Origin: Sphingomonas_R arantia
GTDB taxonomy: Bacteria > Pseudomonadota > Alphaproteobacteria > Sphingomonadales > Sphingomonadaceae
Direction of reading: 5' to 3'
Assembly: GCF_042682045.1 (NCBI RefSeq)
Contig: NZ_JBHUGS010000002.1
Location: 248,001 to 312,000 of the forward strand
DNA: 64,000 nt
Shown: in pieces, positions 1 to 7,898 of the stretch
How the letters are laid out: every line of letters starts with the position of its first letter
Numbering within the stretch: the stretch's first letter is position 1
Notes under the pieces: model-generated
What the model was told of the DNA's origin: nothing
What the model saw: the letters and a program-made list of their open reading frames with translations, nothing else
Databases searched by the model: none
Position numbers and translations under genes: made by a program

Positions 1-266
1 GGCATATTCCGGGGAGCGTCAACATTCCTTACGACCGGCTGTTCGCGGCGGACGGGACGTGGAAGCGTGGGGACGCGTTGCAGGCTGTGTTCGACGAGGC
101 GGGGGTCGATCTGGCGCGGCCAATCGTGACGACGTGCGGGTCTGGGGTGACCGCGGCGGTGCTGCTGTTCGGGGCGCATCTGCTCGGGGCGCGTCAGGTG
201 GCGTTGTACGACGGGAGCTGGAGCGAATGGGGTGCGGACCCGACGACGCCGAAGGCCGTGTTCTGA
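1..266 (+). CDS. sseA: 3-mercaptopyruvate sulfurtransferase, C-terminal part (partial)
   Basis: The visible 87 codons read in frame from base 3 and end in TGA at 264-266; the start lies outside the window. They match the second rhodanese domain of two-domain sulfurtransferases: a HIPGSVNIPY segment, then the active-site loop CGSGVTA, whose cysteine carries the persulfide, then an LYDGSWSEWG segment near the end. CGSGVTA is the loop type of mercaptopyruvate sulfurtransferases; thiosulfate sulfurtransferases usually carry CRxGx[R/T]. The family moves sulfur from 3-mercaptopyruvate to cyanide or thiols. The last 40 bases overlap the proposed start of the downstream metC-like gene, so the two are probably co-translated. 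Confidence 0.88.
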   Translation, partial: HIPGSVNIPYDRLFAADGTWKRGDALQAVFDEAGVDLARPIVTTCGSGVTAAVLLFGAHLLGARQVALYDGSWSEWGADPTTPKAVF

Positions 267-1471
267 GCGCCCCCGCCGACCCTACGCGCCCGGTCGGGGC
301 GCAGACGCAGCTTGTCGAGGGCGGGCGACGGGCGGAGTGGACGCAGGGGATCGTCAACCCGGCGGTGTGGCGTGCCTCGACCGTGCTGTTCAACAGCGTG
401 GCCGATCTGCGTGCGGCGTCCACGCGGCCGAATGACGGGCTGTATTATGGACGGCGGGGCACGCCGACGCAGTGGGCGCTGGCCGAGGCGCTGACCGCGC
501 TGGAGCCGGGGGCGGAAGGGACGATGCTGTACCCGTCCGGCGTGGCGGCGGTGGCGGGGGCGCTCCTGTCGGTGCTGAAGCCGGGCGACGAGTTGCTGGT
601 GGTGGACAGCGCCTATGAGCCGACGCGAGCGTTCTGCCGGACGGTGCTGGCCCCGATGGGCGTGACGACGCGGTTCTACGATCCGATGATCGGCGCGGGG
701 ATCGCGGATCTGATCGGCGAGCGGACCGCGGCGATCCTGATGGAGAGCCCGGGAAGCCTGACGTTCGAGGTGCAGGACGTGCCGGCGATCTGCGCGGTAG
801 CGCGGGCGCGGGGGGTGGCGACGGTGTTGGACAACACCTGGGCGACGCCTTTGCTGTTCCGGGCGATCGAGCATGGGGTCGACCTCACCGTGCTGGCCTG
901 CACCAAATATATCGTCGGGCATTCGGATGCGATGCTGGGGTCGGTGACGGCAGGGCCGGGGCGGTTCAAGCGGTTGCGCGATCTGGTTCATGCCTACGGC
1001 ATCCATGTCGCGCCGGACGATGCATTCCTCGGGAGCCGCGGGCTGCGTACCTTGGCTGTGCGGATGCGGCAGCATGAGGCGGGTGGGTTGGCGGTCGCGC
1101 GCTGGCTGGCGGATCAGCCGCAGGTCGCGCGGGTGATCCATCCGGCGATGCCGGGGTGTCCGGGGCATGAGATTTGGGCGCGCGATTTCAGTGGGGCGTC
1201 GGGGTTGTTCGGGTTCGTGCTGGCGGGCGGCGACGATGCGGCGCGGACGGCGCTGATCGACGGGCTGGTGCATTTCGGGATCGGCTATAGCTGGGGCGGG
1301 TATGAAAGCCTGGCGATCCCGGTCGATCCGGCGGGGTTGCGGACCGCGACGGAATGGGCGGCGGCGGGGCCGATGGTGCGGTTGCATATCGGGTTGGAGG
1401 ATCCGGATGACCTGATCGCGGATCTCGCGGCCGGGCTGCGTCGGTTCGATGCGGTTGTTGGGTCGCGGTAA
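227..1471 (+). CDS. metC: Cystathionine beta-lyase / PLP-dependent Cys-Met metabolism enzyme
   Basis: The 414-residue protein belongs to the Cys/Met metabolism PLP family (fold type I) and most resembles cystathionine beta-lyase, which cleaves cystathionine to homocysteine, pyruvate and ammonia. Visible family features are NPAVWRASTVLF near the N-terminus, YYGRRGTPTQ, the LDNTWATPL segment and the PLP-lysine motif TKYIVGHSD (lysine about residue 227). The reading frame is open upstream to base 59, but ATG at 227 is preferred because GGGAG lies about 10 bases before it and family members begin near this point. It overlaps the sulfurtransferase gene by 40 bases. Substrate choice within the family (beta-lyase or gamma-lyase) cannot be settled from motifs alone. 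Confidence 0.9.
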   Translation: MGCGPDDAEGRVLSAPADPTRPVGAQTQLVEGGRRAEWTQGIVNPAVWRASTVLFNSVADLRAASTRPNDGLYYGRRGTPTQWALAEALTALEPGAEGTMLYPSGVAAVAGALLSVLKPGDELLVVDSAYEPTRAFCRTVLAPMGVTTRFYDPMIGAGIADLIGERTAAILMESPGSLTFEVQDVPAICAVARARGVATVLDNTWATPLLFRAIEHGVDLTVLACTKYIVGHSDAMLGSVTAGPGRFKRLRDLVHAYGIHVAPDDAFLGSRGLRTLAVRMRQHEAGGLAVARWLADQPQVARVIHPAMPGCPGHEIWARDFSGASGLFGFVLAGGDDAARTALIDGLVHFGIGYSWGGYESLAIPVDPAGLRTATEWAAAGPMVRLHIGLEDPDDLIADLAAGLRRFDAVVGSR

Positions 1472-1726
1472 GGCGAGATCTCGCCTAGGTCCCGGCCTGC
1501 GTCGGGGAACTGATGGTGTTGGAGAAGCACGATAATATCACGTGGCGTGATTTATGTGCAACAATCAGCCCCCGAACTTACCCGCTGTCGCAAATTCGTC
1601 ATTGTGCGGTGCGGCGATATCGCGGACATACATGGCATCGCCGGCCCGTCGCCCCCCGCAAGGAGAGAGGATCGACGCTGCGATACGCAGTGGAACGAGC
1701 TATTTTCCGCATAAGGGGCTTTCGCC
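1472..1726. other. Intergenic region with short inverted repeat and a dyad
   Basis: The 255 bases between the metC-like and porin genes hold no convincing gene. Just after the metC stop is a GC-rich sequence (about 1485-1510) of the same type as the right arm at 31931-31954. A dyad ATCACG-TGG-CGTGAT sits at 1537-1551 and could be an operator for the porin gene. The rest is more AT-rich than the surroundings, as expected for a promoter region, but I cannot place -35 and -10 boxes with confidence. Confidence 0.4.
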
Positions 1727-2572
1727 ATGCAACCGTTCCATATCCTGCTGCCGGCCGCGCTTCTGGCCGTTGCCACCCCTGCGTTCGCGCAGGATGCGGC
1801 GCCCAGCCCGATCACGATCAGCGGATCGGCGGGCCTCGTTTCCGACTACCGGTTCCGCGGCGTGTCGCAGTCCGACGAGGACATGGCGGTGCAGGCCGGC
1901 CTGACCGTCACGCATGAGAGCGGCTTCTACGTCGGCACCTGGGGGTCGAACCTGTCCGGCTGGGGCACGTTCGGCGGGTCCAACATGGAACTCGACCTGT
2001 ACGGCGGCTACAAGGCGAAGGTCGGCTCGGGCACGCTTGACGTCGGACTGCTGTGGTACATGTACCCGGGCGGGGCGAGCAAGACGGACTTCGCCGAACC
2101 TTATGTGAAGCTGTCGGGCGTGGTCGGGCCGGTCACGCTGACCGCCGGCGTCGCCTATGCGCCGAAGCAGGAAGCACTGGGGCGCTGGTACAGCACCGGC
2201 GAACTCTACGTCGCCGGCACGCCGGATCGGCCGGGCAAGAAGAACGATAACCTCTATCTCTCGGGTGACGCGCTGGCCGCGCTGCCCGGCACGCCGGTCA
2301 GCCTGAAAACGCATATCGGTTATTCCGACGGCAATCCGGGGCTCGGGCCGAACGGGACGAGCGTTGCGCCGACCGGGACCTACTGGGACTGGATGATCGG
2401 CGCGGACACGACGTACAAGAATCTGACGTTCGGCGTGTCCTATGTCGATACCGACATCAGCTTCGGTTCGTTCGGCGCGCAGCGGATCCAGCCGAGCTTC
2501 TCGAAGGGGCAGGACGGCACCGGGTCGATCGCCAACGGCAAGGTCGTGTTTGCGGTGACGGCTGCGTTCTGA
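1727..2572 (+). CDS. TorF family putative outer-membrane porin
   Basis: The 281-residue protein has a signal peptide ending near residue 21 (AFA before QDAAP). The mature part looks like an outer-membrane beta-barrel: alternating aromatic and glycine-rich strands, an early SAGLVSDYRFRGVSQSD segment that is characteristic of the TorF/TIGR02001 family, and a C-terminal strand ending in phenylalanine (VVFAVTAAF). Members are predicted porins, but no substrate is established. It is transcribed alone, with a long leader and a strong bidirectional terminator about 130 bases downstream. The annotation as a TorF-type barrel is firm; the transported solute is unknown. Confidence 0.85.
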   Translation: MQPFHILLPAALLAVATPAFAQDAAPSPITISGSAGLVSDYRFRGVSQSDEDMAVQAGLTVTHESGFYVGTWGSNLSGWGTFGGSNMELDLYGGYKAKVGSGTLDVGLLWYMYPGGASKTDFAEPYVKLSGVVGPVTLTAGVAYAPKQEALGRWYSTGELYVAGTPDRPGKKNDNLYLSGDALAALPGTPVSLKTHIGYSDGNPGLGPNGTSVAPTGTYWDWMIGADTTYKNLTFGVSYVDTDISFGSFGAQRIQPSFSKGQDGTGSIANGKVVFAVTAAF

Positions 2573-2642
2573 GTGTGACGGCGTCGTCCTCCGGTTTTGA
2601 GGGCGACGCCTGCATCTGGTGACGCGGGCGTTCCCGACCGAA

Positions 2643-2672
2643 GGGAGATCCCGGCTTTCGACGGGATGACGG
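2643..2672. repeat. REP-like palindrome, copy 1
   Basis: This 30-base GC palindrome begins GGGAGATCCCGGC and ends GGGATGACGG. It is nearly identical to the copy at 61206-61235 and is the inverse of the one at 61151-61176. It lies in the spacer between the porin gene and the bamF-like gene. The dispersed, intergenic, palindromic nature fits a REP-type element. Confidence 0.6.
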
Positions 2673-2701
2673 TTTGGGGGTAGCTAGACTTTCCCCCAAC
2701 G

Positions 2702-2736
2702 AAAAACCCCCGCGGCGGTGAGCCACGGGGGTTTTT
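2702..2736. terminator. Bidirectional rho-independent terminator
   Basis: A hairpin with arms AAAAACCCCCG and CGGGGGTTTTT and a GGTGA-centred loop lies between the converging porin gene (plus) and the bamF-like gene (minus). The A-run on the left and T-run on the right let it serve both strands. Confidence 0.85.
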
Positions 2737-2757
2737 CATGTTCGCGATCGGTGAGGA

Positions 2758-3216
2758 TCAGTTCGGGGTCGGCGTTGCCGGCGTGGGGGTGGCGGCTGGC
2801 GTGCCGCTGGTTGCCGCGGCGTCGGCGCCGGCACCGACGGGGGCGGCGAGGATGTCGCGGGTGACGGCGCCCTTGTCGACGACGGTGGTGTTGCCGTCGG
2901 TTTCGGAGCGGATGCCGGCATCGCCCGCGCGACCCGCGGACCCGATCAGGCCGGCTTCACCGGCGCTGCGCGCGGCCTGGCCACCGAACATCGCGGTCAG
3001 CGCCTGCGTGCTGCTGTCGGCTTCCTGCGGGCGGGGGGCGCCGGGCTTGGGCGGGGTGAGTGCGAAATCGGGCGGCACGACCAGCGGCGCGCGGCGGGCG
3101 ACGGCGAATTCGTCCGGGCCGGAGCGGCCGGCGAACACGCCGCCCTTGTTGTTGCCACCGCAGGCCGAGAGGACCAGCAGGGCGAGCGCGGAGCCCGCAA
3201 CGATCGACTTACGCAT
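2758..3216 (-). CDS. DUF3035 (BamF-like) lipoprotein
   Basis: The 152-residue protein starts with a lipoprotein signal: MRKS, a hydrophobic stretch, then lipobox LSAC with cysteine 19. Next comes GPDEFAVARRAPLVVPPDF, the signature of DUF3035, which includes BamF, an accessory lipoprotein of the beta-barrel assembly machine described in Caulobacter. The C-terminus is low-complexity Ala/Pro/Thr. The start at 3216 gives the normal lipoprotein N-terminus and overlaps the lspA stop by 8 bases; an ATG two codons upstream is possible. Placement directly after lspA, the lipoprotein signal peptidase, fits a lipoprotein, and bamA lies at the other end of this window. Family membership is clear; the Bam role is inferred from the family. 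Confidence 0.82.
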   Translation of the reverse strand: MRKSIVAGSALALLVLSACGGNNKGGVFAGRSGPDEFAVARRAPLVVPPDFALTPPKPGAPRPQEADSSTQALTAMFGGQAARSAGEAGLIGSAGRAGDAGIRSETDGNTTVVDKGAVTRDILAAPVGAGADAAATSGTPAATPTPATPTPN

Positions 3217-3712
3217 GCACATTCTCCGAACGATCGGCCCCGTCGCGCGTCAGGAAGGCGCGGAGCAGCAGCAACAGGACGCCGATGGTAATGGCGGCGT
3301 CGGCGACATTGAAGACCAGAAAGGGATGCCAGTCCCCGAAATGCAGGTCCAGAAAATCCGCGACATAGCCCAGCCGGACCCGATCGAGGATATTCCCGAG
3401 CGCCCCCCCAAGGACAAGCCCGAGCGCCACCATATCGGGCGTCTTGCGTTCGCGCCAGAGCCAGACCGCGACACCGGTGGCGATCACGCCGGTCAGCCCG
3501 ACGAGCAGCCAGCGCGCGGTGTCGGTGCTGGCGGTGAGCAGACCCATCGAAACGCCGAAGTTGCGGACCCAGGTCAGGTCGAAGAACGGCAGGAGACGGA
3601 TCTGGAGCTGCTCGGGGAGGCGGAGCGTGTCGACGACGTACCATTTCGACAATTGGTCGATGAGGAACACGGCGATTGCGATCGCGTAGCCGAGCGGGCG
3701 GGGGCGGGTCAC
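3209..3712 (-). CDS. lspA: Lipoprotein signal peptidase (signal peptidase II)
   Basis: This is an integral inner-membrane aspartyl protease that removes the signal peptide from diacylglyceryl-modified prolipoproteins. Four hydrophobic segments are visible. The conserved N-terminal DQLSKW, the NFGVSMG segment, GGALGNILDR with the first catalytic aspartate and FNVADAAI with the second are all present. GTG at 3712 gives 167 residues, the usual family length, beginning TRPRPLGYAI; the frame stays open to 3871 but upstream codons derive from an intergenic repeat and match nothing. It lies between ileS upstream and the BamF-like lipoprotein gene downstream, the common ileS-lspA order. Confidence 0.93.
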   Translation of the reverse strand: MTRPRPLGYAIAIAVFLIDQLSKWYVVDTLRLPEQLQIRLLPFFDLTWVRNFGVSMGLLTASTDTARWLLVGLTGVIATGVAVWLWRERKTPDMVALGLVLGGALGNILDRVRLGYVADFLDLHFGDWHPFLVFNVADAAITIGVLLLLLRAFLTRDGADRSENVHA

Positions 3713-3738
3713 TGGACTGGCCCCCGAACCGTAACACC

Positions 3739-3821
3739 GTTCGGTTCGAGCATGTCGAGAACTTCGCGCGGGGTTCTCGACTCCGCGTCTCGGCTTCGCT
3801 CGACACTCGCTCGAACCAAAC
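3739..3821. repeat. Inverted repeat between ileS and lspA
   Basis: The left part runs from GTTCGGTTCGAGC through TGTCGAGAAC and the right part from GTTCTCGAC to GCTCGAACCAAAC, so the halves pair over most of their length around a GC-rich centre. It fills the roughly 160-base gap between the ileS stop and the lspA start. It may act as a partial terminator or an RNA-stability element. Confidence 0.55.
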
Positions 3822-3875
3822 GGAGTTGGGGGGCGTGACGCGTGGGGTTGAGGCCCGGCCCGACTGAGCACGCCA

Positions 3876-6755
3876 TTACGCGCCGACCACTTCGGTGCAG
3901 CGGTCGCAGAGGTCGCCGTCGGTCGTGACCTCCGGGAGCAGGCGCCAGCAGCGGCCGCATTTGGCGTCTTCGCTGCGGTGGACGATGACGGTCGGGCCGT
4001 GGACCGTGTGTTCGAAGCCGACGTTGGACACGATCAGCAGCTCGGCCAGTTCGGCGGTCGTGGCGCGTGGGCGGTCGAGTTCGTCGGGGTAGCCGATCGT
4101 GACGCGCGCTTCGTTGCTGGATCCCAGCTCCTTGGCGCGGCGCTTGGGTTCGATCTCGGCGTTGACGACGAGGCGGAGCGCCATGACCTTTTCCCACTCG
4201 GCCCGGTCGACGCCTTCGCCCCAGACGGGGTCGAGGATCGGCCAGGTGAGCAGGTGGACCGAGCCGCCGTCCGGGTAGCGCGTGCCCCACACTTCCTCCG
4301 CGGTGAAGCAGAGGATGGGGGCGGCGTAGCGGACGAGCGCGTGGAACAGGATGTCGAGCACGGTGCGGTAGGCGCGGCGCTTCGGGCTGTCGGCCGCGTC
4401 GCAGTACAGGCTGTCCTTGCGGATATCGAAGAACAGCTGCGACAGGTCGTTGTTTGCGAAATCGGTCAGCGTGCGGGCGTAGCGGTTATATTCGAACGCA
4501 TCGGTCGCGGCGCGGAGCGTGCGATCGACGTCGAGCAGCCGGTCGAGGATGTAGCGTTCGAGGTCCGGCATATCCTCCGGCGCAACGCGTTCCTCCTCGG
4601 TGAACCCTTCCAGCGCGCCGAGGAGGTAGCGGAACGTGTTGCGCAGCTTGCGATAGGCGTCGGACGTGCCGGACAGCACCTCCTTGCCGATCCGGACATC
4701 CTCGAAATAGTCGGTGCTGGCGACCCAGAGGCGCAGGATGTCCGCGCCGGATTCACCGATGATCTTGAGCGGATCGACGACGTTGCCGACCGACTTGGAC
4801 ATCTTGCGCCCCTGTCCGTCGAGCGCGAAGCCGTGGGTCAGGACCGCGTCGTAGGGCGCGCGGCCGCGGGTGCCGCACGATTCGAGCAACGAGGACTGGA
4901 ACCAGCCGCGATGCTGGTCGGACCCCTCGACATACAGGTTCGCGCGCGTGCCGAGGCCGTAGCGCGCCTCGATCACGAAGGCGTGCGTGCTGCCGCTGTC
5001 GAACCAGACGTCGAGGATGTCCTTCACCGGTTCGTAGTTGGCCGCGTCGTAGGCGTCGCCGAGCAGCGCCTGATGGTCGGTTGTGTACCATGCGTCGGCG
5101 CCGCGTTCCGTCACCGCCGTAACGATGCGCGCGTTGACGGCGGGGTCGCGGAGATAGTCGCCGGTCCTGCGATCGACATAGAGCGCGATCGGCACGCCCC
5201 AGGCGCGCTGGCGGCTGATCACCCAGTCGGGCCGGCCGGCGACCATCGCGTGGATGCGGTTGCGCGACTTCTCGGGCACCCAACGCGTGCGTTCGATTGC
5301 GTCGAGCGCGGTTTCGCGCAGGGTTGCACCGTTGGTTGCGGACGCGCCCTCCTCCCCGGTGGGGGGAGGGCTCTGCTGCGTTCCGGTCGCGGCATCCATC
5401 GGGATGAACCACTGGGGGGTGGCGCGGAAGATCAGTTTGGCGTTGCTGCGCCAGCTGTGCGGGTAGCTGTGCTTATAGTCCGCGGAGGCGGCGAGGAGCG
5501 CACCGGTTTCGCGCAGCGCGGTGCAGATCGGGCCGTCGGGGGCGTTGAACTTCGGGTTGATGACCGAGCCTTCGCCGCCCAGCCAGCCCCAGTCGGCGCG
5601 ATACTTGCCGTCGCCCTCGACCGCGAAGACCGGGTCAATGCCGTGCGCCTTGCAGAGGTCGAAATCGTCCTCGCCGTGGTCGGGCGACATGTGGACGAGG
5701 CCCGTGCCGGCGTCGGTCGTGACGAAGTCGCCGGGCAGCATCGGGCGCGGCTTGGCAAAAAAACCGCCGAGCGTGTGCATCGGGTGGCGGACGGTGGTGC
5801 CGGCTAGGTCGGAGCCCTTAAGGATCATTGGCTGATCCAGAAAACACATCCGCCAATAGTCTTCAGTTCCTGTCCCGGATGAGACCATCCGTTTCGCGAA
5901 ACTTTCTAACAAGGCAGGGTCTGCCGCGACCAGCAGCCAGCGCCCGTTATCGTTTATAAGAGCGTACTCAACCTCCGGCCCGTAAGCCAAAGCCTGGTTG
6001 ACCGGGATCGTCCAGGGCGTTGTCGTCCAGATGACCGCGTGCGCACCGATCAGCTCCTTGATCGGGCTCTCGACGATTTCGAATGCGACGTCGATCTGGG
6101 TGGAGACGATGTCTTCATATTCGACCTCGGCCTCGGCGAGGGCGGTTTTTTCGACGGGGCTCCACATGACGGGCTTGGCGCCGCGGTAGAGTTGGCCGGT
6201 TTCGGCGAACTTGAGGAGTTCGGCGACGATCGTGGCTTCGGCCTCGTACTTCATGGTGAGGTACGGGTCGGCCCAGTCGCCCATGACGCCGAGCCGCTGG
6301 AACTGCGTGCGCTGCACATCGACCCAGGTTTCGGCATAGGCGCGGCATTCGGCGCGGAACAGGACGGGGTCGACCTCGTCCTTGTTCAGCTTCTTCTTGC
6401 GATACTGTTCCTCGACCTTCCATTCGATCGGCAGGCCGTGGCAATCCCAGCCAGGCACGTAGGGCGCGTCCTTGCCGAGCAGCGACTGCGACCGGACGAT
6501 GATGTCCTTCAGGATCTTGTTCATCGCATGGCCCATGTGGATGTCGCCATTAGCGTAGGGCGGGCCGTCATGCAGGATGAAGCGCTCGGCGCCTTCGCGC
6601 GCCTTGCGGAGCTGTCCGTAAAGGTCGGCGTCGGCCCAGCGTTGCAGGATCGCCGGCTCCTTGGCGGCAAGGCCGGCCTTCATCGGGAAATCGGTCTTCG
6701 GCAGGAAGACGGTGGCGCGCCAGTCCTGCGCGGGCGTATCTTGGGTGTCGGTCAT
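3876..6755 (-). CDS. ileS: Isoleucyl-tRNA synthetase
   Basis: This class Ia synthetase of 959 residues charges tRNA-Ile with isoleucine in the cytoplasm. Order of features: N-terminal PYANGDIHMGH with the HIGH-type motif, the CP1 editing domain, GRKMSKSVGN (KMSKS), the anticodon-binding helical region, and a C-terminal zinc site with paired CGRC and CDRC. ATG at 6755 gives a normal MTDTQD start. The odd feature is a proline- and glycine-rich peptide at about residues 458-471 (QQSPPPTGEEGA), encoded by a GC palindrome at 5346-5372 and placed between FIPMDA and TLRETALDAIERT, which are close together in relatives. The frame is kept, so the enzyme is probably functional. It lies upstream of lspA. 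Confidence 0.96.
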   Translation of the reverse strand: MTDTQDTPAQDWRATVFLPKTDFPMKAGLAAKEPAILQRWADADLYGQLRKAREGAERFILHDGPPYANGDIHMGHAMNKILKDIIVRSQSLLGKDAPYVPGWDCHGLPIEWKVEEQYRKKKLNKDEVDPVLFRAECRAYAETWVDVQRTQFQRLGVMGDWADPYLTMKYEAEATIVAELLKFAETGQLYRGAKPVMWSPVEKTALAEAEVEYEDIVSTQIDVAFEIVESPIKELIGAHAVIWTTTPWTIPVNQALAYGPEVEYALINDNGRWLLVAADPALLESFAKRMVSSGTGTEDYWRMCFLDQPMILKGSDLAGTTVRHPMHTLGGFFAKPRPMLPGDFVTTDAGTGLVHMSPDHGEDDFDLCKAHGIDPVFAVEGDGKYRADWGWLGGEGSVINPKFNAPDGPICTALRETGALLAASADYKHSYPHSWRSNAKLIFRATPQWFIPMDAATGTQQSPPPTGEEGASATNGATLRETALDAIERTRWVPEKSRNRIHAMVAGRPDWVISRQRAWGVPIALYVDRRTGDYLRDPAVNARIVTAVTERGADAWYTTDHQALLGDAYDAANYEPVKDILDVWFDSGSTHAFVIEARYGLGTRANLYVEGSDQHRGWFQSSLLESCGTRGRAPYDAVLTHGFALDGQGRKMSKSVGNVVDPLKIIGESGADILRLWVASTDYFEDVRIGKEVLSGTSDAYRKLRNTFRYLLGALEGFTEEERVAPEDMPDLERYILDRLLDVDRTLRAATDAFEYNRYARTLTDFANNDLSQLFFDIRKDSLYCDAADSPKRRAYRTVLDILFHALVRYAAPILCFTAEEVWGTRYPDGGSVHLLTWPILDPVWGEGVDRAEWEKVMALRLVVNAEIEPKRRAKELGSSNEARVTIGYPDELDRPRATTAELAELLIVSNVGFEHTVHGPTVIVHRSEDAKCGRCWRLLPEVTTDGDLCDRCTEVVGA
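5346..5372. repeat. Palindromic element inside ileS
   Basis: Arms GCCCTCCTCCCC (5346-5357) and GGGGGGAGGGCT (5361-5372) flank a three-base loop. The composition resembles the intergenic C/T-G/A palindromes, such as that at 35159-35269. It adds about a dozen residues in frame to the isoleucyl-tRNA synthetase. Confidence 0.6.
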
Positions 6756-6834
6756 CGCCTGCGGCCTTAGCGCAGGGTGGGGCGGGGGGGAACAGGCGTG
6801 TTTCGCTGGTCTCGATCGTTTCGCGCTTCGGTAT

Positions 6835-6912
6835 CCCCGTGTGGGGGGATCCCGTCTTCTTCTAAGCGCTGCGTCCTGGACTTAGCTGGACCCCCGCGTC
6901 CGCGGGGGTACG
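6835..6912. terminator. Hairpins between ribF and ileS
   Basis: The 158-base gap downstream of ribF contains two GC hairpins. One at 6890-6912 has arms CCCCCGCG and CGCGGGGG just after the ribF stop; the other at about 6835-6856 has arms CCCC/GGGG. Neither carries a clear T-run on the minus strand, so they may attenuate rather than terminate. Confidence 0.45.
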
Positions 6913-6913
6913 G

Positions 6914-7843
6914 TCAGTTAGAGGCCAGGATCGCTTTCGCCTTCGCGCTGTCGCGGTCCATCTGGGCGATGAGCGTGGGGAGGTCGTCGAACTTCGCTTC
7001 CGGGCGGAGGTGGGCGATGAGGTCGATCTCGATCGTCTGGCCGTAGAGGTCGCCGTCGAAATCGAAGAAATGCGGTTCGAGCAGTTCCTTGGGCGGCGTG
7101 AACTGGGGCCGGATGCCGAGGTTGGCGACGCCGTCGAGCGTGCGGCCGTCGGGCAGGTGGCCGCGGACCGCGTAGATACCGTAGGCGGGGCGGAGATATT
7201 TGCCCATGTCGAGGTTGGCGGTCGGGTAGCCGATCGTGCGGCCGACCTTGTCGCCGTGCTGGACGACGCCCTGGATCGCGTAGGGGCGGGTGAGCAGGCG
7301 CGCGGCCTCTTCCGGACGGCCGGCGCGGAGGGCGCCGCGGATGCGGCTGGACGAGATCGGGCCGTCGGCGTCGGCGATCGGGCCGACCGCCTCGCTGCGC
7401 AGGCCGGCGGCGGTGGCGCGTTCGGCGAGGATGGTGGCATCGCCCGAACGGCCCGCGCCGAAGGTGAAGTCGGCCCCGGTGACGATGCACGCCGCGCCGA
7501 CGCGGTCGCGCAACCAGTCGGCGATGAAGTCCTGCGCCGTGACGGCGGCGAGCGCGGCGTCGAACCCGAACACCAGCATCGCGTCCGCCCCGGCCGCCGC
7601 GAACAGGCGCTGGCGCTGTTCCAGCGTGGTGAGGCGGAACGGTTCGGCGTCGGGGCGGAAATAGCGGACGGGGTGCGGATCGAAGGTGGCGACGATCAGC
7701 GGGCGACCCTCCGCCGTGGCGATGGCGCGCGCCCGGGCGACGACCGCCTGGTGGCCAAGATGGAACCCGTCGAAATTGCCGAGCGCAACGACGCCGCCGC
7801 GATAGGGGGCGGGAATGGGTTCGTTGGTGGTCAGCCTCTGCAT
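6914..7843 (-). CDS. ribF: Bifunctional riboflavin kinase / FAD synthetase
   Basis: The 309-residue enzyme phosphorylates riboflavin to FMN and adenylates FMN to FAD. The N-terminal FAD synthetase domain opens with VALGNFDGFHLGH, the nucleotidyltransferase HxGH-type motif, and includes FTFGAGRSGD. The C-terminal riboflavin kinase domain begins near residue 185 with GDKVGRTIGYPTANL and includes GVANLGIRPQF. Length is normal. It is the upstream neighbour of ileS, as in many proteobacteria. It also supplies the flavins that an ApbE-type transferase (encoded at 11150-12124) would need, though the two loci are not linked in an operon. Confidence 0.95.
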   Translation of the reverse strand: MQRLTTNEPIPAPYRGGVVALGNFDGFHLGHQAVVARARAIATAEGRPLIVATFDPHPVRYFRPDAEPFRLTTLEQRQRLFAAAGADAMLVFGFDAALAAVTAQDFIADWLRDRVGAACIVTGADFTFGAGRSGDATILAERATAAGLRSEAVGPIADADGPISSSRIRGALRAGRPEEAARLLTRPYAIQGVVQHGDKVGRTIGYPTANLDMGKYLRPAYGIYAVRGHLPDGRTLDGVANLGIRPQFTPPKELLEPHFFDFDGDLYGQTIEIDLIAHLRPEAKFDDLPTLIAQMDRDSAKAKAILASN

Positions 7844-7898
7844 GACGCCGGGCTATAGGTAGCGCGGGCGGCGGCGACAATGGTGCGGCGTGTGGCGG

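Noticed and set aside
1513..1917. 134-codon open frame before and into the porin gene
   Set aside because: It overlaps the signal peptide region of the porin in another frame and has no domain.
2738..3838. 366-codon plus-strand open frame opposite the bamF-like gene and lspA
   Set aside because: Both minus-strand genes have clear signatures.
3978..5807. 609-codon open frame opposite ileS
   Set aside because: Low-complexity shadow of a clear isoleucyl-tRNA synthetase.
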